From NCBI GenBank assembly GCA_028692715.1, contig JAQUWU010000029.1:1-64000 (forward strand): DNA of 64,000 nucleotides, given 5' to 3'. Positions 1 to 8,546 of the stretch are shown in pieces. Under the pieces are notes generated by a model, which saw nothing but the letters and a program-made list of their open reading frames with translations, was not told where the DNA came from and made no database searches. Numbering within the stretch: the stretch's first letter is position 1; every line of letters starts with the position of its first letter. This stretch comes from Paludibacter sp. GTDB lineage: Bacteria; Bacteroidota; Bacteroidia; Bacteroidales; Paludibacteraceae. The translations under genes were made by a program, and so were the position numbers.

Positions 1-24
1 GTAATAAATAATAGTTAAAAACAA

Positions 25-60
25 GGGACTAAAACGGTTTTTCGTCCCTCTTTTAGTCCC
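25..60. repeat. Inverted/direct GGGAC repeats next to tRNA-Ala
   Basis: GGGACTAAAA at 25-34 is repeated inverted at 51-60 (TTTTAGTCCC), with a third related copy (reading GGGACGAAAA on the minus strand) between them at 39-48. The block lies 37 bp beyond the 3' end of the minus-strand tRNA-Ala. It could be a terminator for a gene left of the window, or arm-type binding sites of a tyrosine integrase at the edge of an element inserted next to the tRNA. No gene is visible left of it, so neither reading can be settled here. Confidence 0.4.
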
Positions 61-96
61 TTTCTAATGTAAGTCATTGAAATTCAATCTATATTG

Positions 97-170
97 TGGA
101 GATTACCGGACTCGAACCGGTCACCTCGACACTGCCAGTGTCGCGCTCTAGCCAGATGAGCTAAACCCCC
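97..170 (-). tRNA. tRNA-Ala (anticodon GGC)
   Basis: Read on the minus strand this folds as a full 74-nt cloverleaf: acceptor GGGGGTT/AATCTCC, D stem GCTC/GAGC, anticodon stem CGACA/TGTCG around loop CTGGCAG (anticodon GGC, codon GCC), T arm ACCGG-TTCGAGT-CCGGT, discriminator A73. The acceptor stem carries G3:U70, the known identity element for alanyl-tRNA synthetase, which agrees with the anticodon. The 3' CCA is not encoded. Confidence 0.95.
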
Positions 171-192
171 AATATGATTTTAAATTGCGCTG

Positions 193-200
193 CAAAGATA
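193..200 (-). promoter_or_regulatory. Probable -7 promoter element for tRNA-Ala
   Basis: On the minus strand the octamer TATCTTTG matches the Bacteroidota -7 consensus TAnnTTTG and sits 22 bp upstream of the first base of the tRNA. No clear TTTG -33 box is seen at the usual 19-21 bp spacing. Confidence 0.45.
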
Positions 201-222
201 AGGAAGTTTTGGAAATTATGAC

Positions 223-230
223 TACTTTTG
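223..230 (+). promoter_or_regulatory. Probable -7 promoter element for the DUF4286-ruvC pair
   Basis: TACTTTTG matches TAnnTTTG and lies 45 bp upstream of the chosen start codon at 276. It is divergent from the tRNA promoter element just to its left. No good -33 TTTG box is visible. Confidence 0.4.
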
Positions 231-275
231 TTTAGTATTTTTACTGTATTTTCGGTTTCTAAATTATATCTTCCC

Positions 276-581
276 ATGTTAATATTCAACACCACCTTTC
301 TTGTTTCCGATCATGTTTACGGTCAATGGATAAAATGGATTCGTGAAGAACACATTCCTTTTATGCTTGCATCGAAAACTTTTAGCAAACCTCAACTGGC
401 AAAAGTGTACACGCAGGAAGATCAGGAAGGCACTTCCTACTCACTACAATTTCATGTTGCCGATTTGCTTACGCTTGAAAACTGGCACATCGAAAATACC
501 AAAACATTTGAGAAACAATTCGCCGAAAAATTTGGAACGGAAGTAGTTTTCTTTGCTAGCATTTTAGAAATTATACAATAA
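276..581 (+). CDS. DUF4286 family protein
   Basis: A 101-residue soluble protein of the Bacteroidota DUF4286 family; its biochemical role is unknown. The start [10 protein letters not shown] matches the family's usual beginning (M-[IL]-x-[YF]-NTTF), so I use the ATG at 276 rather than the upstream alternative start at 228, which would add 16 hydrophobic residues encoded in the promoter region. The small alpha/beta protein has conserved features such as WIREEHIP near residue 22 and a C-terminal ILEIIQ. The stop codon is one base before the ruvC start codon (583), so the two genes are almost certainly co-transcribed; a functional link with Holliday-junction processing is not established. Confidence 0.8.
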   Translation: MLIFNTTFLVSDHVYGQWIKWIREEHIPFMLASKTFSKPQLAKVYTQEDQEGTSYSLQFHVADLLTLENWHIENTKTFEKQFAEKFGTEVVFFASILEIIQ

Positions 582-582
582 A

Positions 583-1164
583 ATGATAAAAGAACACATC
601 ATATTAGGCATTGACCCGGGAACAACTGTTATGGGCTACGGGATTCTGAAAGTAACCGGAAACAAAACAGAGATGCTGGCTATGGGTGTGCTTGAACTGA
701 AAAAGTACAGCGATCATTACCTAAAATTGCAGCGAATTTTTGCCCGTACTTTATCGCTGATAGATGAATTTCATCCCGATCATTTGGCCATTGAAGCTCC
801 TTTTTTCGGAAAAAATGTACAATCGATGCTTAAACTGGGTAGAGCGCAGGGAGTTGCCATGTCGGCTGCACTTTATCGCGACATTCCCATTACAGAATAT
901 GCTCCGCTGAAAATAAAAATGGCCATTACCGGCAGTGGAAGTGCTTCAAAAGAACAAGTGGCAGATATGCTTCGTCGATATCTGAACATTCCAACAGAAA
1001 GCATGCTTCCTCAACTCGATGCAACGGATGGTTTGGCAGCAGCTTATTGCCATTTTCTACAACTAGGCAAACCTACTTCCGAGAAAGCATACACCGGCTG
1101 GAAAGACTATATTTCTAAAAACGAAAGTAAAGTAAAAAAGCCTAAAACATCTAACCCTACCTAA
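583..1164 (+). CDS. ruvC: Crossover junction endodeoxyribonuclease RuvC
   Basis: RuvC is the dimeric resolvase that cuts Holliday junctions after RuvAB branch migration. The 193-residue protein has the RNase H-like fold's acidic centre in order: D11 (GIDPG), E71 ([10 protein letters not shown]), D146 and D149 ([12 protein letters not shown]), matching the four catalytic carboxylates of the family. It is about 20 residues longer than E. coli RuvC because of a lysine-rich C-terminal tail ([11 protein letters not shown]), common in Bacteroidota. The ATG overlaps nothing and follows the DUF4286 stop by one base. Its last 8 bp overlap the 3' end of the convergent gene. Confidence 0.95.
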   Translation: MIKEHIILGIDPGTTVMGYGILKVTGNKTEMLAMGVLELKKYSDHYLKLQRIFARTLSLIDEFHPDHLAIEAPFFGKNVQSMLKLGRAQGVAMSAALYRDIPITEYAPLKIKMAITGSGSASKEQVADMLRRYLNIPTESMLPQLDATDGLAAAYCHFLQLGKPTSEKAYTGWKDYISKNESKVKKPKTSNPT

Positions 1165-1174
1165 AGTTAGGGTT
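1153..1174. terminator. Hairpin over two convergent stop codons
   Basis: AACCCTA (1153-1159) and TAGGGTT (1168-1174) form a 7-bp stem with an 8-nt loop. Both stop codons of the convergent ruvC and beta-lactamase-fold genes lie inside it, so it could end transcription in either direction; the T-rich stretch after it on the plus strand is short. Confidence 0.3.
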
Positions 1175-2524
1175 TGTCTTAATTGAAGCTACAATTGCTG
1201 TCAGGAATTTTTGATAATTGAAATCTTCTTTCTTTGAAAATCCCGTTCGTACCACTACCAATTGAATAGATGGAATAATATAAATATATTGTCCGTCATG
1301 ACCGCGACACATAAATAAATCGGCAGGAACATCCGAATAATCATTTGATTGATTGAGCCAGAAATACGAGCCATATTCGCCTTTCGAGCCATTTGCCGGT
1401 TGCATGGCGTAATCCGTCCAACCTTCAGGCAAAATCTGATTTCCTAGCCAGTTTCCTTTGTTCATATACAATAATCCAAAACGGACATAATCACGCATAG
1501 AAGCATAAATATAAGATGAACCAAGAAAAGTTCCCGAAGGATCAACTTCAAAAACGGCACTTCGCATACCTATCGGATTAAATAATTCTTTCCGGGGAAA
1601 AGCAAAATATTCTGCATCGTTATTCAGCTTTTTCCGTATCAAATAGCTAACAATATTTGTAGAACCTGAGCTGTAATGCCACAATGAATCTGGACTTACG
1701 TCCAATGGTTTGTTATACGCATATTTAGCCATATCAGCCTTTTGATGCAGCATCACATTAACATCGGATGCATTTCCATAATCTTCATTCCATTCCAGCC
1801 CTGAATTCATATGCATCAAATTAGCAATACTTATGTTAGCACGTTTATCATTTTTCCATTCGTCAATGTCAGCAGGTTTATTTACATCCATCAGTCCTTT
1901 TTTCACCATAATTCCTAGCAATGCATGTGTAAAACTTTTCGCCATTGACCAACTCAGAAAACGGTTTTTATTTGAAAATCCATCCCTGTATTTTTCGGCA
2001 ATCAACTGATTTTTATATGCAATGGCAACCGCAAAAGTTCCTTTTGTTCCTATCGAATCTTTAAAAGCATTTACTATGGCATTGTTCAACTTTATTTGAT
2101 CTATATCCGCAGGAATAGTATCCGACACTTTATCGCCAGCCGGCCAGGCAATTGTGTCTGGATTCACATCAGGAAGTGCAACAATTGTAAATGGTCTGTT
2201 TCTGATGGTCGCTTCGTCCACTTCACGTACCAATGTACACCCAAAACCTTCGATATAAATTGCTTTTGAACTTGCCCAAAGAAAACGACTGGTCACTTCT
2301 TTCTTAACTGTATCAACCGTATTGGATGTGAATTTTATAAACGAAAAATTCAAATCCATATTTTCCAAACTCTCCTGTGTACGGTTTCCTACAAAAATCC
2401 CCGATGCCAGATTCTTAGCCGCATAACCGGTAATAATAGGTGTAAGCGTATTAACATAACAAAGTCCTCCTGCGACTCCCAACAATAAAACGACAACGAA
2501 TATTCGTAAAATTTTCTTTTTCAT
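1157..2524 (-). CDS. Membrane-anchored serine beta-lactamase-fold hydrolase
   Basis: A 455-residue member of the class C beta-lactamase / PBP-like family (PF00144). An N-terminal hydrophobic segment (residues 7-25) acts as signal or membrane anchor, placing the enzyme in the periplasm. The nucleophile motif SMAK (S193-K196) and the tyrosine motif YSS (Y284-S286) are present, and GHDG near residue 423 occupies the place of the third motif. Such proteins are often esterases or D-amino-acid peptidases rather than drug-degrading enzymes, so resistance cannot be inferred. The gene stands alone, convergent with ruvC (8-bp overlap), divergent from the S9 peptidase with about 200 bp between them. Confidence 0.85.
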   Translation of the reverse strand: MKKKILRIFVVVLLLGVAGGLCYVNTLTPIITGYAAKNLASGIFVGNRTQESLENMDLNFSFIKFTSNTVDTVKKEVTSRFLWASSKAIYIEGFGCTLVREVDEATIRNRPFTIVALPDVNPDTIAWPAGDKVSDTIPADIDQIKLNNAIVNAFKDSIGTKGTFAVAIAYKNQLIAEKYRDGFSNKNRFLSWSMAKSFTHALLGIMVKKGLMDVNKPADIDEWKNDKRANISIANLMHMNSGLEWNEDYGNASDVNVMLHQKADMAKYAYNKPLDVSPDSLWHYSSGSTNIVSYLIRKKLNNDAEYFAFPRKELFNPIGMRSAVFEVDPSGTFLGSSYIYASMRDYVRFGLLYMNKGNWLGNQILPEGWTDYAMQPANGSKGEYGSYFWLNQSNDYSDVPADLFMCRGHDGQYIYIIPSIQLVVVRTGFSKKEDFNYQKFLTAIVASIKTNPNFR

Positions 2525-2568
2525 ATTATATTACTTTTATATTTTCTGAAATCTTCATTTATTAACGA

Positions 2569-2576
2569 CAAATATA
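2569..2576 (-). promoter_or_regulatory. Probable -7 element for the beta-lactamase-fold gene
   Basis: On the minus strand TATATTTG matches TAnnTTTG and lies 45 bp upstream of the gene's ATG. The corresponding -33 box is not evident. The opposite gene probably uses a weaker match (TAAATTTA at 2692-2699). Confidence 0.4.
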
Positions 2577-2726
2577 ACTTTTTTATTTATAACAATTGTT
2601 TTATCATAATGATTAAGGCGATTTGAATTAGCACATTCTTTAAAAAGTCCTAACTATTTCATTATTTTCGTTCAAAAACATAATAAATATGTAAATTTAC
2701 GCCCATTACAAATCAATTAACAAACA

Positions 2727-4808
2727 ATGAGAAAAACTTTATATTTAAAAATAATGCTATTACTATCTATAGCATTTGTTCAGGTTTATGCTGAAAAGAA
2801 AGCATTTAGTATTGAGGATCTATATAAAATTCAAAATGTAGGATCGCCTGTTTTATCGCCCGATGGCTCGCAAATAGCCTTTACATTAACTAGATATACG
2901 CTTGAAAAAGGGAAATCACTAACGTCCATTTGGTTGATGGATGCAAATGCAAAAAATCAGGTAGAGATTATAGTCGGTGACAAAAGTTGTTATAATCCCA
3001 TTTGGGCAAAAAATGGTAAATCATTGTATTATTCATCAACAGAAGATGAAACTTCACAAGTTTATTTATATAATATTGCTGATAAATCGACGAAAAAAAT
3101 TACCGACTTTTCGATGGGAGTAAATGATCCGGTACTCTCACCTGATAATAAACTGATTGCCTTTTCGGCCGAAGTATATCCTGAATGTGGCGCAGACAGC
3201 AAAGCCAATGCTTTGACTGATTCACTGGCAACCAACGGTCCTACACAAGCATATATGGCAGACAAATTATTGTTTCGTCACTGGACTGATTATGCCGCCG
3301 GAAAATGTTCACACATTATTCTTTACGACATCGAAAACCAATCTTACACCGATATGACTCCTGGCAATTATGCTTCTCCTATATTTATGTTGGGAGGCGG
3401 AATCGGTTATAACTTTTCGCCTGACAGCAAAGAGCTGTGCTATATTTCGAACCACGATGAACATCCCGAAGCCTCAACCAATTCCGATTTATTTCTGGTT
3501 TCTGTGACTGGGGGTGAAGCTGTAAATATTACTTCCGATAATAAAGCATGGGATGGTTCGCCAACTTATTCTCCTGATGGAAAATATATTGCATATCGCA
3601 AACAGTTAATTCCGGGTTACGAATCAGACCTTTTCCGACTCACCATTTATGATCGACAAACTGGGAAAAGCACCATGATATCTGAAAAGTTTGATAATTG
3701 GGTAAATGATTATAAATGGAGTAACGATGCTAAATCTATCTATTTTTTGAGCGAGGTAGTCGGTCGTCAACCTCTGTACAAAATTGATATTGCCACACAA
3801 AAAATCACTCCAATGAGTGGGGAAAAGACGATTTCCAGTTTTGAAATAGACAAAAAAGACAATCTATATTTCACTGCCAGCACAACGGGCAAACCCACAG
3901 CCATGTACAAAATGAAATTGCCACTTGGGAATGAAGAACAAATGACAAATTTCAATGAAGAACTTGAGAATACAGTGGATATTCGTCCTGCCGATACCAT
4001 GTGGGTGGCAGGATCTGATGGCAAAAAGCTGGAAGTATTTTTAGTGAAACCACATAACTTCGATCCTTCTAAAAAGTACCCATTAGTTATGAATGTACAT
4101 GGTGGACCGCAAAGCCAGTGGATGAATTCCTTTCGTGGTGATTGGCAGGTTTATCCCGGTGCCGGTTATGTGTTAGCCTACCCAAATCCGCATGGTTCAA
4201 CCGGTTACGGTCAGGAATACACTCGTGCCATTTCAGGTGACTGGGGTGGTAAACCCTTTGAAGATTTGATGAAAGTGACCGATGCGTTGGCAAATCTTTC
4301 GTATGTTGATTCTACCCGCATGGGCGCAATGGGTTGGTCGTACGGTGGTTATATGATGAATTGGTTTCAGGCAAAAACCAAACGATTCAAATGTTTGGCA
4401 TCAATGATGGGATTGTACGATTTACGCTCGATGTGGGGAACAACCGAAGAACTTTGGTTTCCAAACTTCGATTTGCAGGGTCAACCATGGAATTCCGATT
4501 TATATAAGAAATTTTCTCCATCGGAATATGTCGAAAATTTTGCAACGCCAACATTAATTGTCACCGGACAACTGGATTTCCGTGTTTCCTACACACAAAG
4601 TTTGCAATACTTTTCTACTTTACAAACTTTAGGTATTCCATCCCGAATTATAATCTTGAAAAATGACGGTCACTGGCCAAATAATGTAAAATCTATGCCA
4701 TTGTACTACGATGCACATTTGGACTGGTTCCACAAATATCTGGGTGGTGACCCAGCACCGTATGATGTAGAAAAATTGGTAAAGAATCAAATTTTTACTA
4801 AAGAATAA
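2727..4808 (+). CDS. Secreted S9 family prolyl oligopeptidase-type peptidase
   Basis: A 693-residue exopeptidase of family S9 (DPP4/acylaminoacyl-peptidase type) that would cleave short peptides in the periplasm. A signal peptide (residues 1-22, ending VYA) is followed by a seven-bladed beta-propeller (about 40-420, with several SPDGKxIA/SPDNKLIA WD40-like blades) and an alpha/beta hydrolase domain. The catalytic triad is visible: S538 in GWSYGGYM, D617 in GQLDFRVS and H649 in DGHWPN. Length is normal. The gene is monocistronic, ends in a strong bidirectional terminator and is convergent with serS. Bacteroidales use such enzymes in peptide and amino-acid fermentation; substrate specificity cannot be read from sequence. 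Confidence 0.92.
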   Translation: MRKTLYLKIMLLLSIAFVQVYAEKKAFSIEDLYKIQNVGSPVLSPDGSQIAFTLTRYTLEKGKSLTSIWLMDANAKNQVEIIVGDKSCYNPIWAKNGKSLYYSSTEDETSQVYLYNIADKSTKKITDFSMGVNDPVLSPDNKLIAFSAEVYPECGADSKANALTDSLATNGPTQAYMADKLLFRHWTDYAAGKCSHIILYDIENQSYTDMTPGNYASPIFMLGGGIGYNFSPDSKELCYISNHDEHPEASTNSDLFLVSVTGGEAVNITSDNKAWDGSPTYSPDGKYIAYRKQLIPGYESDLFRLTIYDRQTGKSTMISEKFDNWVNDYKWSNDAKSIYFLSEVVGRQPLYKIDIATQKITPMSGEKTISSFEIDKKDNLYFTASTTGKPTAMYKMKLPLGNEEQMTNFNEELENTVDIRPADTMWVAGSDGKKLEVFLVKPHNFDPSKKYPLVMNVHGGPQSQWMNSFRGDWQVYPGAGYVLAYPNPHGSTGYGQEYTRAISGDWGGKPFEDLMKVTDALANLSYVDSTRMGAMGWSYGGYMMNWFQAKTKRFKCLASMMGLYDLRSMWGTTEELWFPNFDLQGQPWNSDLYKKFSPSEYVENFATPTLIVTGQLDFRVSYTQSLQYFSTLQTLGIPSRIIILKNDGHWPNNVKSMPLYYDAHLDWFHKYLGGDPAPYDVEKLVKNQIFTKE

Positions 4809-4829
4809 CAAAATCAGAACAAAAAAAAT

Positions 4830-4864
4830 AAAGGTTGAATTTCAGAAAATGAAATTCAACCTTT
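4830..4864. terminator. Bidirectional intrinsic terminator
   Basis: AAAGGTTGAATTTC (4830-4843) pairs perfectly with GAAATTCAACCTTT (4851-4864) around a 7-nt loop, with an A-run before and a T-run after. It serves both the S9 peptidase gene (plus) and serS (minus). Confidence 0.85.
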
Positions 4865-4894
4865 ATTTTTTTATAATTACTTCAAATGAACTAA

Positions 4895-6166
4895 TTAATC
4901 TATCATTTCAAATCCTGTATACGGGATCAATGCTTTCGGTATTCTGATTCCTTCAGGAGTTTGATTATTTTCTAATAAAGCAGCCACAATGCGAGGCAAA
5001 GCCATAGCACTACCATTCAATGTATGAACGAGTTGCATTTTTTTGTCAGCTCCTTTAAAACGACATTTCAACCGATTGGCCTGATAACTTTCAAAATTCG
5101 AAACCGAACTTACTTCCAACCAACGCTCTTGAGCTGCCGAAAAAACTTCAAAATCGAAAGTTAATGCCGAAGTAAAACTAATATCCCCACCACAAAGACG
5201 AAGAATGCGCCAGGGTAATTCTAATTTTTCAACCAATGTTTGTACATAGGCTACCATTTGATCCAGCGTTTCATAGGATTTATCCGGATGTTGTATTTGT
5301 ACAATTTCCACTTTATCGAACTGATGTAAACGGTTCAATCCCCGAACATCTTTCCCGTAAGAACCCGCTTCACGGCGAAAACAAGCAGAATAAGCTGTAT
5401 TTTTGATGGGCAATTCATTTTCGTTAAGTATCACATCCCTGTAAATATTGGTTACCGGAACTTCAGCCGTAGGAATTAAATACAAATCATCCAAATTGCA
5501 ATGGTACATTTGTCCTTCTTTATCGGGTAATTGACCAGTTCCATATCCTGACGCAGCATTTACCACATAAGGCGGCTGAACTTCGAGATAACCCGCTGCA
5601 GTTGCATTATCGAGGAAGAAGTTGATTAATGCACGTTGTAACCGAGCTCCTTTTCCTTTGTAAACAGGAAATCCTGCACCCGAAATTTTCACACCCAATT
5701 CAAAATCTATCAAATCGTATTTCTTTGCCAAATCCCAGTGAGGTACAGCACCTTCGTACAAAGTTGGCATAACACCACCAGTGCGTTCCACCAGATTATC
5801 TTCAGCATGTTTTCCGGGAGGGACACTTTCGTGTGGAAGATTTGGAATTTGAACTAATAAATCGGTCAATTTCTGTTCAGTAGCAGTCAACTGATCATCG
5901 TAGGTTTTGATAATTTCTTTTAATTCCACCGTCTTTTCCTTTGCCTGAGCAGCTTCGCCTTGTTTGCCCTGTTTGAAAAGCAGTCCGATTTCTTTCGATA
6001 AATTATTCAGTTCTGATGAAGCATTATCTACTTTAACCTGTGTAGATTTTCGAAGGTTATCCAGTTCCACTACTTCTGTAATAATTGCATTCCCGTCGAA
6101 ATTCTTTTTTGCCAAACGGGTAATTACCTCGTTAGTATTTTCGGTGATATATCTGAGTGTAAGCAT
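4895..6166 (-). CDS. serS: Serine--tRNA ligase
   Basis: Class II aminoacyl-tRNA synthetase charging tRNA-Ser (and the precursor for selenocysteine where used). The 423-residue protein begins with the family's MLTLRYITENTNEV, followed by the antiparallel coiled-coil arm that grips the tRNA long variable arm (about 30-105). The class II core follows, including motif 2 around FRREAGSYGKDVRGLNRLHQF and motif 3 around NGSAMALPRIVAALLENNQ. Length is normal. It lies downstream of rplU-rpmA on the same strand, but 175 bp containing an intrinsic terminator and a repeat pair separate them, so independent transcription or read-through is possible. Confidence 0.97.
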   Translation of the reverse strand: MLTLRYITENTNEVITRLAKKNFDGNAIITEVVELDNLRKSTQVKVDNASSELNNLSKEIGLLFKQGKQGEAAQAKEKTVELKEIIKTYDDQLTATEQKLTDLLVQIPNLPHESVPPGKHAEDNLVERTGGVMPTLYEGAVPHWDLAKKYDLIDFELGVKISGAGFPVYKGKGARLQRALINFFLDNATAAGYLEVQPPYVVNAASGYGTGQLPDKEGQMYHCNLDDLYLIPTAEVPVTNIYRDVILNENELPIKNTAYSACFRREAGSYGKDVRGLNRLHQFDKVEIVQIQHPDKSYETLDQMVAYVQTLVEKLELPWRILRLCGGDISFTSALTFDFEVFSAAQERWLEVSSVSNFESYQANRLKCRFKGADKKMQLVHTLNGSAMALPRIVAALLENNQTPEGIRIPKALIPYTGFEMID

Positions 6167-6180
6167 TGTGATTAAATAAG

Positions 6181-6263
6181 CCCCTAAATCCCCTAAAGGG
6201 GACTTAAAGAATTGAAAACTAGTTAATTTATTTCACTAATCCCCCTTTAGGGGTTAGGGGTTC
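6181..6263. repeat. Inverted pair of CCCCTAAAGGGG repeats
   Basis: Two copies of a roughly 23-bp repeat with core CCCCTAAAGGGG face each other at 6181-6203 and 6241-6263, separated by 37 bp of AT-rich DNA. The pair lies between the rpmA terminator and serS. The same repeat occurs six more times in this window, always outside or at the edges of genes. Confidence 0.8.
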
Positions 6264-6274
6264 TAAATAAAAAA

Positions 6275-6314
6275 ATCTCCCGCAATTTTACACTACGGTA
6301 AAACAACAGGAGAT
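6275..6314 (-). terminator. Intrinsic terminator of rplU-rpmA
   Basis: Read on the minus strand, ATCTCC...TTTTAC pairs with GTAAAA...GGAGAT (a small TTG/TTG internal loop lies in the stem) and is followed by a run of seven T. It begins 28 bp after the rpmA stop. Confidence 0.7.
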
Positions 6315-6341
6315 CTATGTGTTTTGATAATCTACTTGAGC

Positions 6342-6611
6342 TTAATTTGCAGCTACTTCGATTGGTCTAACAGAAACAAATGACTTATTGTCTTTCTTTT
6401 TTCTGAATTCAACAATTCCGTCAATTAATGCAAACAAAGTGTGGTCTTTTCCCATACCAATATTATCACCAATGTTGTGAACTGTTCCGCGTTGACGAAC
6501 TATGATGTTACCTGCTTTTGCAAATTGACCACCGTAAATTTTTACGCCAAGTCGTTTACTTTCCGATTCACGACCGTTCTTTGAGCTACCCGCCCCTTTT
6601 TTATGTGCCAT
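6342..6611 (-). CDS. rpmA: 50S ribosomal protein L27
   Basis: Ribosomal protein bL27, 89 residues. The N-terminus [16 protein letters not shown] and the core [22 protein letters not shown] are diagnostic; the flexible N-terminus reaches the peptidyl transferase centre. No cleavable N-terminal extension of the Firmicutes kind is present. It follows rplU by 19 bp in the conserved rplU-rpmA operon and is followed by an intrinsic terminator. Confidence 0.98.
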   Translation of the reverse strand: MAHKKGAGSSKNGRESESKRLGVKIYGGQFAKAGNIIVRQRGTVHNIGDNIGMGKDHTLFALIDGIVEFRKKKDNKSFVSVRPIEVAAN

Positions 6612-6630
6612 TTTCTTTTAATTTTATCGG

Positions 6631-6945
6631 TTAAGCTACAATTTCTTTAATTAATAATTCTGTGAAGTTCTGACGGTGACCGTTACGTTTGCGGTATCCT
6701 TTACGACGTTTTTTGTGGAAAACGATTACCTTTTCGCCACGAACGTGTGATAACACTTCACAAACAATTTTTGAACCTTCTACAGTTGGAGCACCAACGG
6801 TAATAGTACCTTCATTGTCTAGTAACAACACTTTGTTAAATTCTACCTGAGAACCTCTTTCGGCCTCTTCCATGCGATGGATATACAGTCTTTTTCCGGC
6901 TTCCACCTTGAACTGTTGTCCCAAAATTTCTACGATTGCGTACAT
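6631..6945 (-). CDS. rplU: 50S ribosomal protein L21
   Basis: Ribosomal protein bL21, 104 residues, binding 23S rRNA. It starts [15 protein letters not shown] and ends with the basic [16 protein letters not shown] segment followed by FTELLIKEI, as expected for the family. It is the first gene of the rplU-rpmA operon. A near-perfect Bacteroidota promoter lies at 7028-7058, which predicts a 5' UTR of roughly 75 nt. Autoregulation through that leader is possible but I see no convincing conserved fold. Confidence 0.98.
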   Translation of the reverse strand: MYAIVEILGQQFKVEAGKRLYIHRMEEAERGSQVEFNKVLLLDNEGTITVGAPTVEGSKIVCEVLSHVRGEKVIVFHKKRRKGYRKRNGHRQNFTELLIKEIVA

Positions 6946-7027
6946 TTTTTAACGACTTTTCTGATTACATCGGGAAGGTGAGTTGCTTATGGCATTGCTT
7001 CTTGGGTACCTTTTCCGAAACGGACTG

Positions 7028-7058
7028 CAAAAATACAACTTTATTTTTAATACACAAA
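7028..7058 (-). promoter_or_regulatory. Promoter of rplU-rpmA
   Basis: On the minus strand TTTG (7055-7058) and TATTTTTG (7028-7035) are separated by 19 bp, matching the Bacteroidota primary sigma consensus TTTG-N19-21-TAnnTTTG. It lies 82 bp upstream of the rplU ATG. Confidence 0.8.
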
Positions 7059-7090
7059 GGGTTGAATGAAATTTATTTTCACTCAACCCT
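7058..7090 (-). terminator. Hairpin downstream of the SRPBCC gene
   Basis: AGGGTTGA (7058-7065) pairs with TCAACCCT (7083-7090), and GAAA/TTTC extends the stem. It lies 135 bp past the SRPBCC stop and directly abuts the rplU -33 box. The T-run after it is weak, so efficiency is uncertain. Confidence 0.45.
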
Positions 7091-7224
7091 AAAAATCTCA
7101 GTCTACTGACAATAAGTACATTATCAATGACAAACTTAGTTCAATCGTAAATCCTGTTATTAAACAAAAGAATATTTGCAAAAGCTGTCAGAACAAGGCA
7201 CTTCAATCAACTTATCAGGACATT

Positions 7225-7761
7225 CTATTCTTCAGCAAGTTTTTTCAATTTTGCTAATCCATTATCCCAGTCTTTTCCCATATCCTTCTCCATATCCAGA
7301 AACAAATTCATCAAATTAAATGGATAAGGCATACTGCCGGAAAAACCCCATGTAGCATCTGTTACGCCATTATCATCAACCAGTTTAACATAAGCATTCG
7401 ATTTACTTTCAAAGGGTTTAATAAAATGCAAATCGGTTTCAAACAAGTTGGGTGCTTGAATACTTACAATGGTTTGACTCCCAACGCCTACATTTTCGAC
7501 ATCACTTTCCCAACTTTGTTTGGCACCAACAGTTCCGTCTACTCCCGTCCAGACTTTTTTCATTGCCGGATCGTAATCATTCCAAGGGCTCCATTTGTCC
7601 AACCCGGACAAACTGCTGGTGTATATCCAAACTGAATCAATGGGAGCATTTATTTTTATTGATTTTTCATAAGTAAAATCTTTCGGGACAAATAATGCCA
7701 CAATTAGTGGAATAGCTATTACGATTAAAATGCCTATTCCAAGTTTCTTTAATGTTTTCAT
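7225..7761 (-). CDS. SRPBCC family protein with N-terminal membrane anchor
   Basis: A 178-residue protein with one transmembrane helix (about residues 7-24, IGILIVIAIPLIVALF) and a START/SRPBCC-type ligand-binding domain (polyketide cyclase-like, about 35-175; typical KSIKINAPIDSVW start and WSPWNDYDP). The family binds hydrophobic ligands, but the ligand here is unknown and a role cannot be assigned. I start at the ATG at 7761; a GTG at 7788 would add nine polar residues before the membrane helix and is less likely. It stands alone upstream of rplU on the same strand, followed by a weak hairpin. Confidence 0.75.
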   Translation of the reverse strand: MKTLKKLGIGILIVIAIPLIVALFVPKDFTYEKSIKINAPIDSVWIYTSSLSGLDKWSPWNDYDPAMKKVWTGVDGTVGAKQSWESDVENVGVGSQTIVSIQAPNLFETDLHFIKPFESKSNAYVKLVDDNGVTDATWGFSGSMPYPFNLMNLFLDMEKDMGKDWDNGLAKLKKLAEE

Positions 7762-7860
7762 ACCGCTATTAAATTTAAATTGTCTCACAATATACTAAAC
7801 ACACAACTATTAGAAAAGTTGAAAATAGTGATTTGATAGTATGATATTGTAACTACTCAG

Positions 7861-7887
7861 CCCCCCAACCCCCTAAAGGGGGAGTTC
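7861..7887. repeat. CCCCTAAAGGGG-type repeat (single copy)
   Basis: A single copy of the intergenic repeat (CCCCAACCCCCTAAAGGGGG core) about 100 bp upstream of the SRPBCC gene, without a facing partner nearby. Confidence 0.7.
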
Positions 7888-8025
7888 TGGAGCGACATTC
7901 ATCATTTATGCGCTTTAATTTGGCTGTTTTTTTGTGAAAATTACATTTTTTTACTCTGCAATTTCCCTGAAAACGTTAAATGAAGTACTTTTTGAAGTGC
8001 TGAGTAGTCACATAATATTTAACTT

Positions 8026-8432
8026 AACTTTCGCAAGTTCTCATATAGGGGTTTCCACCCCTAGCCCCGACCTACTTTTTGCCTTGACGCAAAAAGTAGG
8101 CAAAAAAGTCAAGACTACGCCTGCTTCACTCGAAAAACTTACGCTCGGTAAGCTCAAATCGTCCAAACTCATTCCGACGAAATACGTCGAAACTCAAACA
8201 AGGACGATTTTTAACCGCTTACCTCACTTGTTTTTCGGTTCACCAGCCGAGGTCGCGCATTCAAGAACGACATCGGTATACGATAAAACGTATTTTAACT
8301 TATAGTAAAAAGATCACAAGAAACTATATGCAATATTTATTCGATGAAATAGAATTTTATAACCAGTTCATTATCAATATATAAATTTAGATATATTAAT
8401 ATTTATCAATAAGTTAAATGCTTGCGAAAGTT
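8026..8432. mobile_element. MITE-like element with 12-bp terminal inverted repeats
   Basis: AACTTTCGCAAG at 8026-8037 is mirrored exactly by CTTGCGAAAGTT at 8421-8432, bounding 407 bp without a gene. Just inside the left end is a perfect 12-bp hairpin (8071-8082 with 8089-8100, CCTACTTTTTGC/GCAAAAAGTAGG) followed by a GC-richer stretch (about 8100-8290) whose composition differs from the AT-rich surroundings. I know of similar CTACTTTTTGC...GCAAAAAGTAG stretches in other Bacteroidota genomes, which would fit a repeat family, but target-site duplications are not evident. A decayed transposon remnant is an alternative. Confidence 0.5.
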
Positions 8433-8546
8433 GAGATATTTAATTAAATACGCATTACAACATTTCTTTATAAAAAAAATTTAAACAACTGGCTAACTAG
8501 TAAGTAAATGGAACAAATTAATGTACCATTTAGGAACATTAATAGT

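Noticed and set aside
228-275. Upstream start for the DUF4286 gene
   Set aside because: Adds hydrophobic residues from promoter DNA; the family begins at MLIFNTTF, the ATG at 276.
1157-2524. Antibiotic-resistance beta-lactamase
   Set aside because: The SxxK and YSS motifs fit the broad beta-lactamase-fold family, but membrane anchoring and chromosomal location give no ground to claim drug hydrolysis.
7934-8305. Open frame of 123 codons upstream of hisB
   Set aside because: It runs across the inverted-repeat element, has no ribosome site or family features, and its composition follows the repeat. Treated as repeat DNA.
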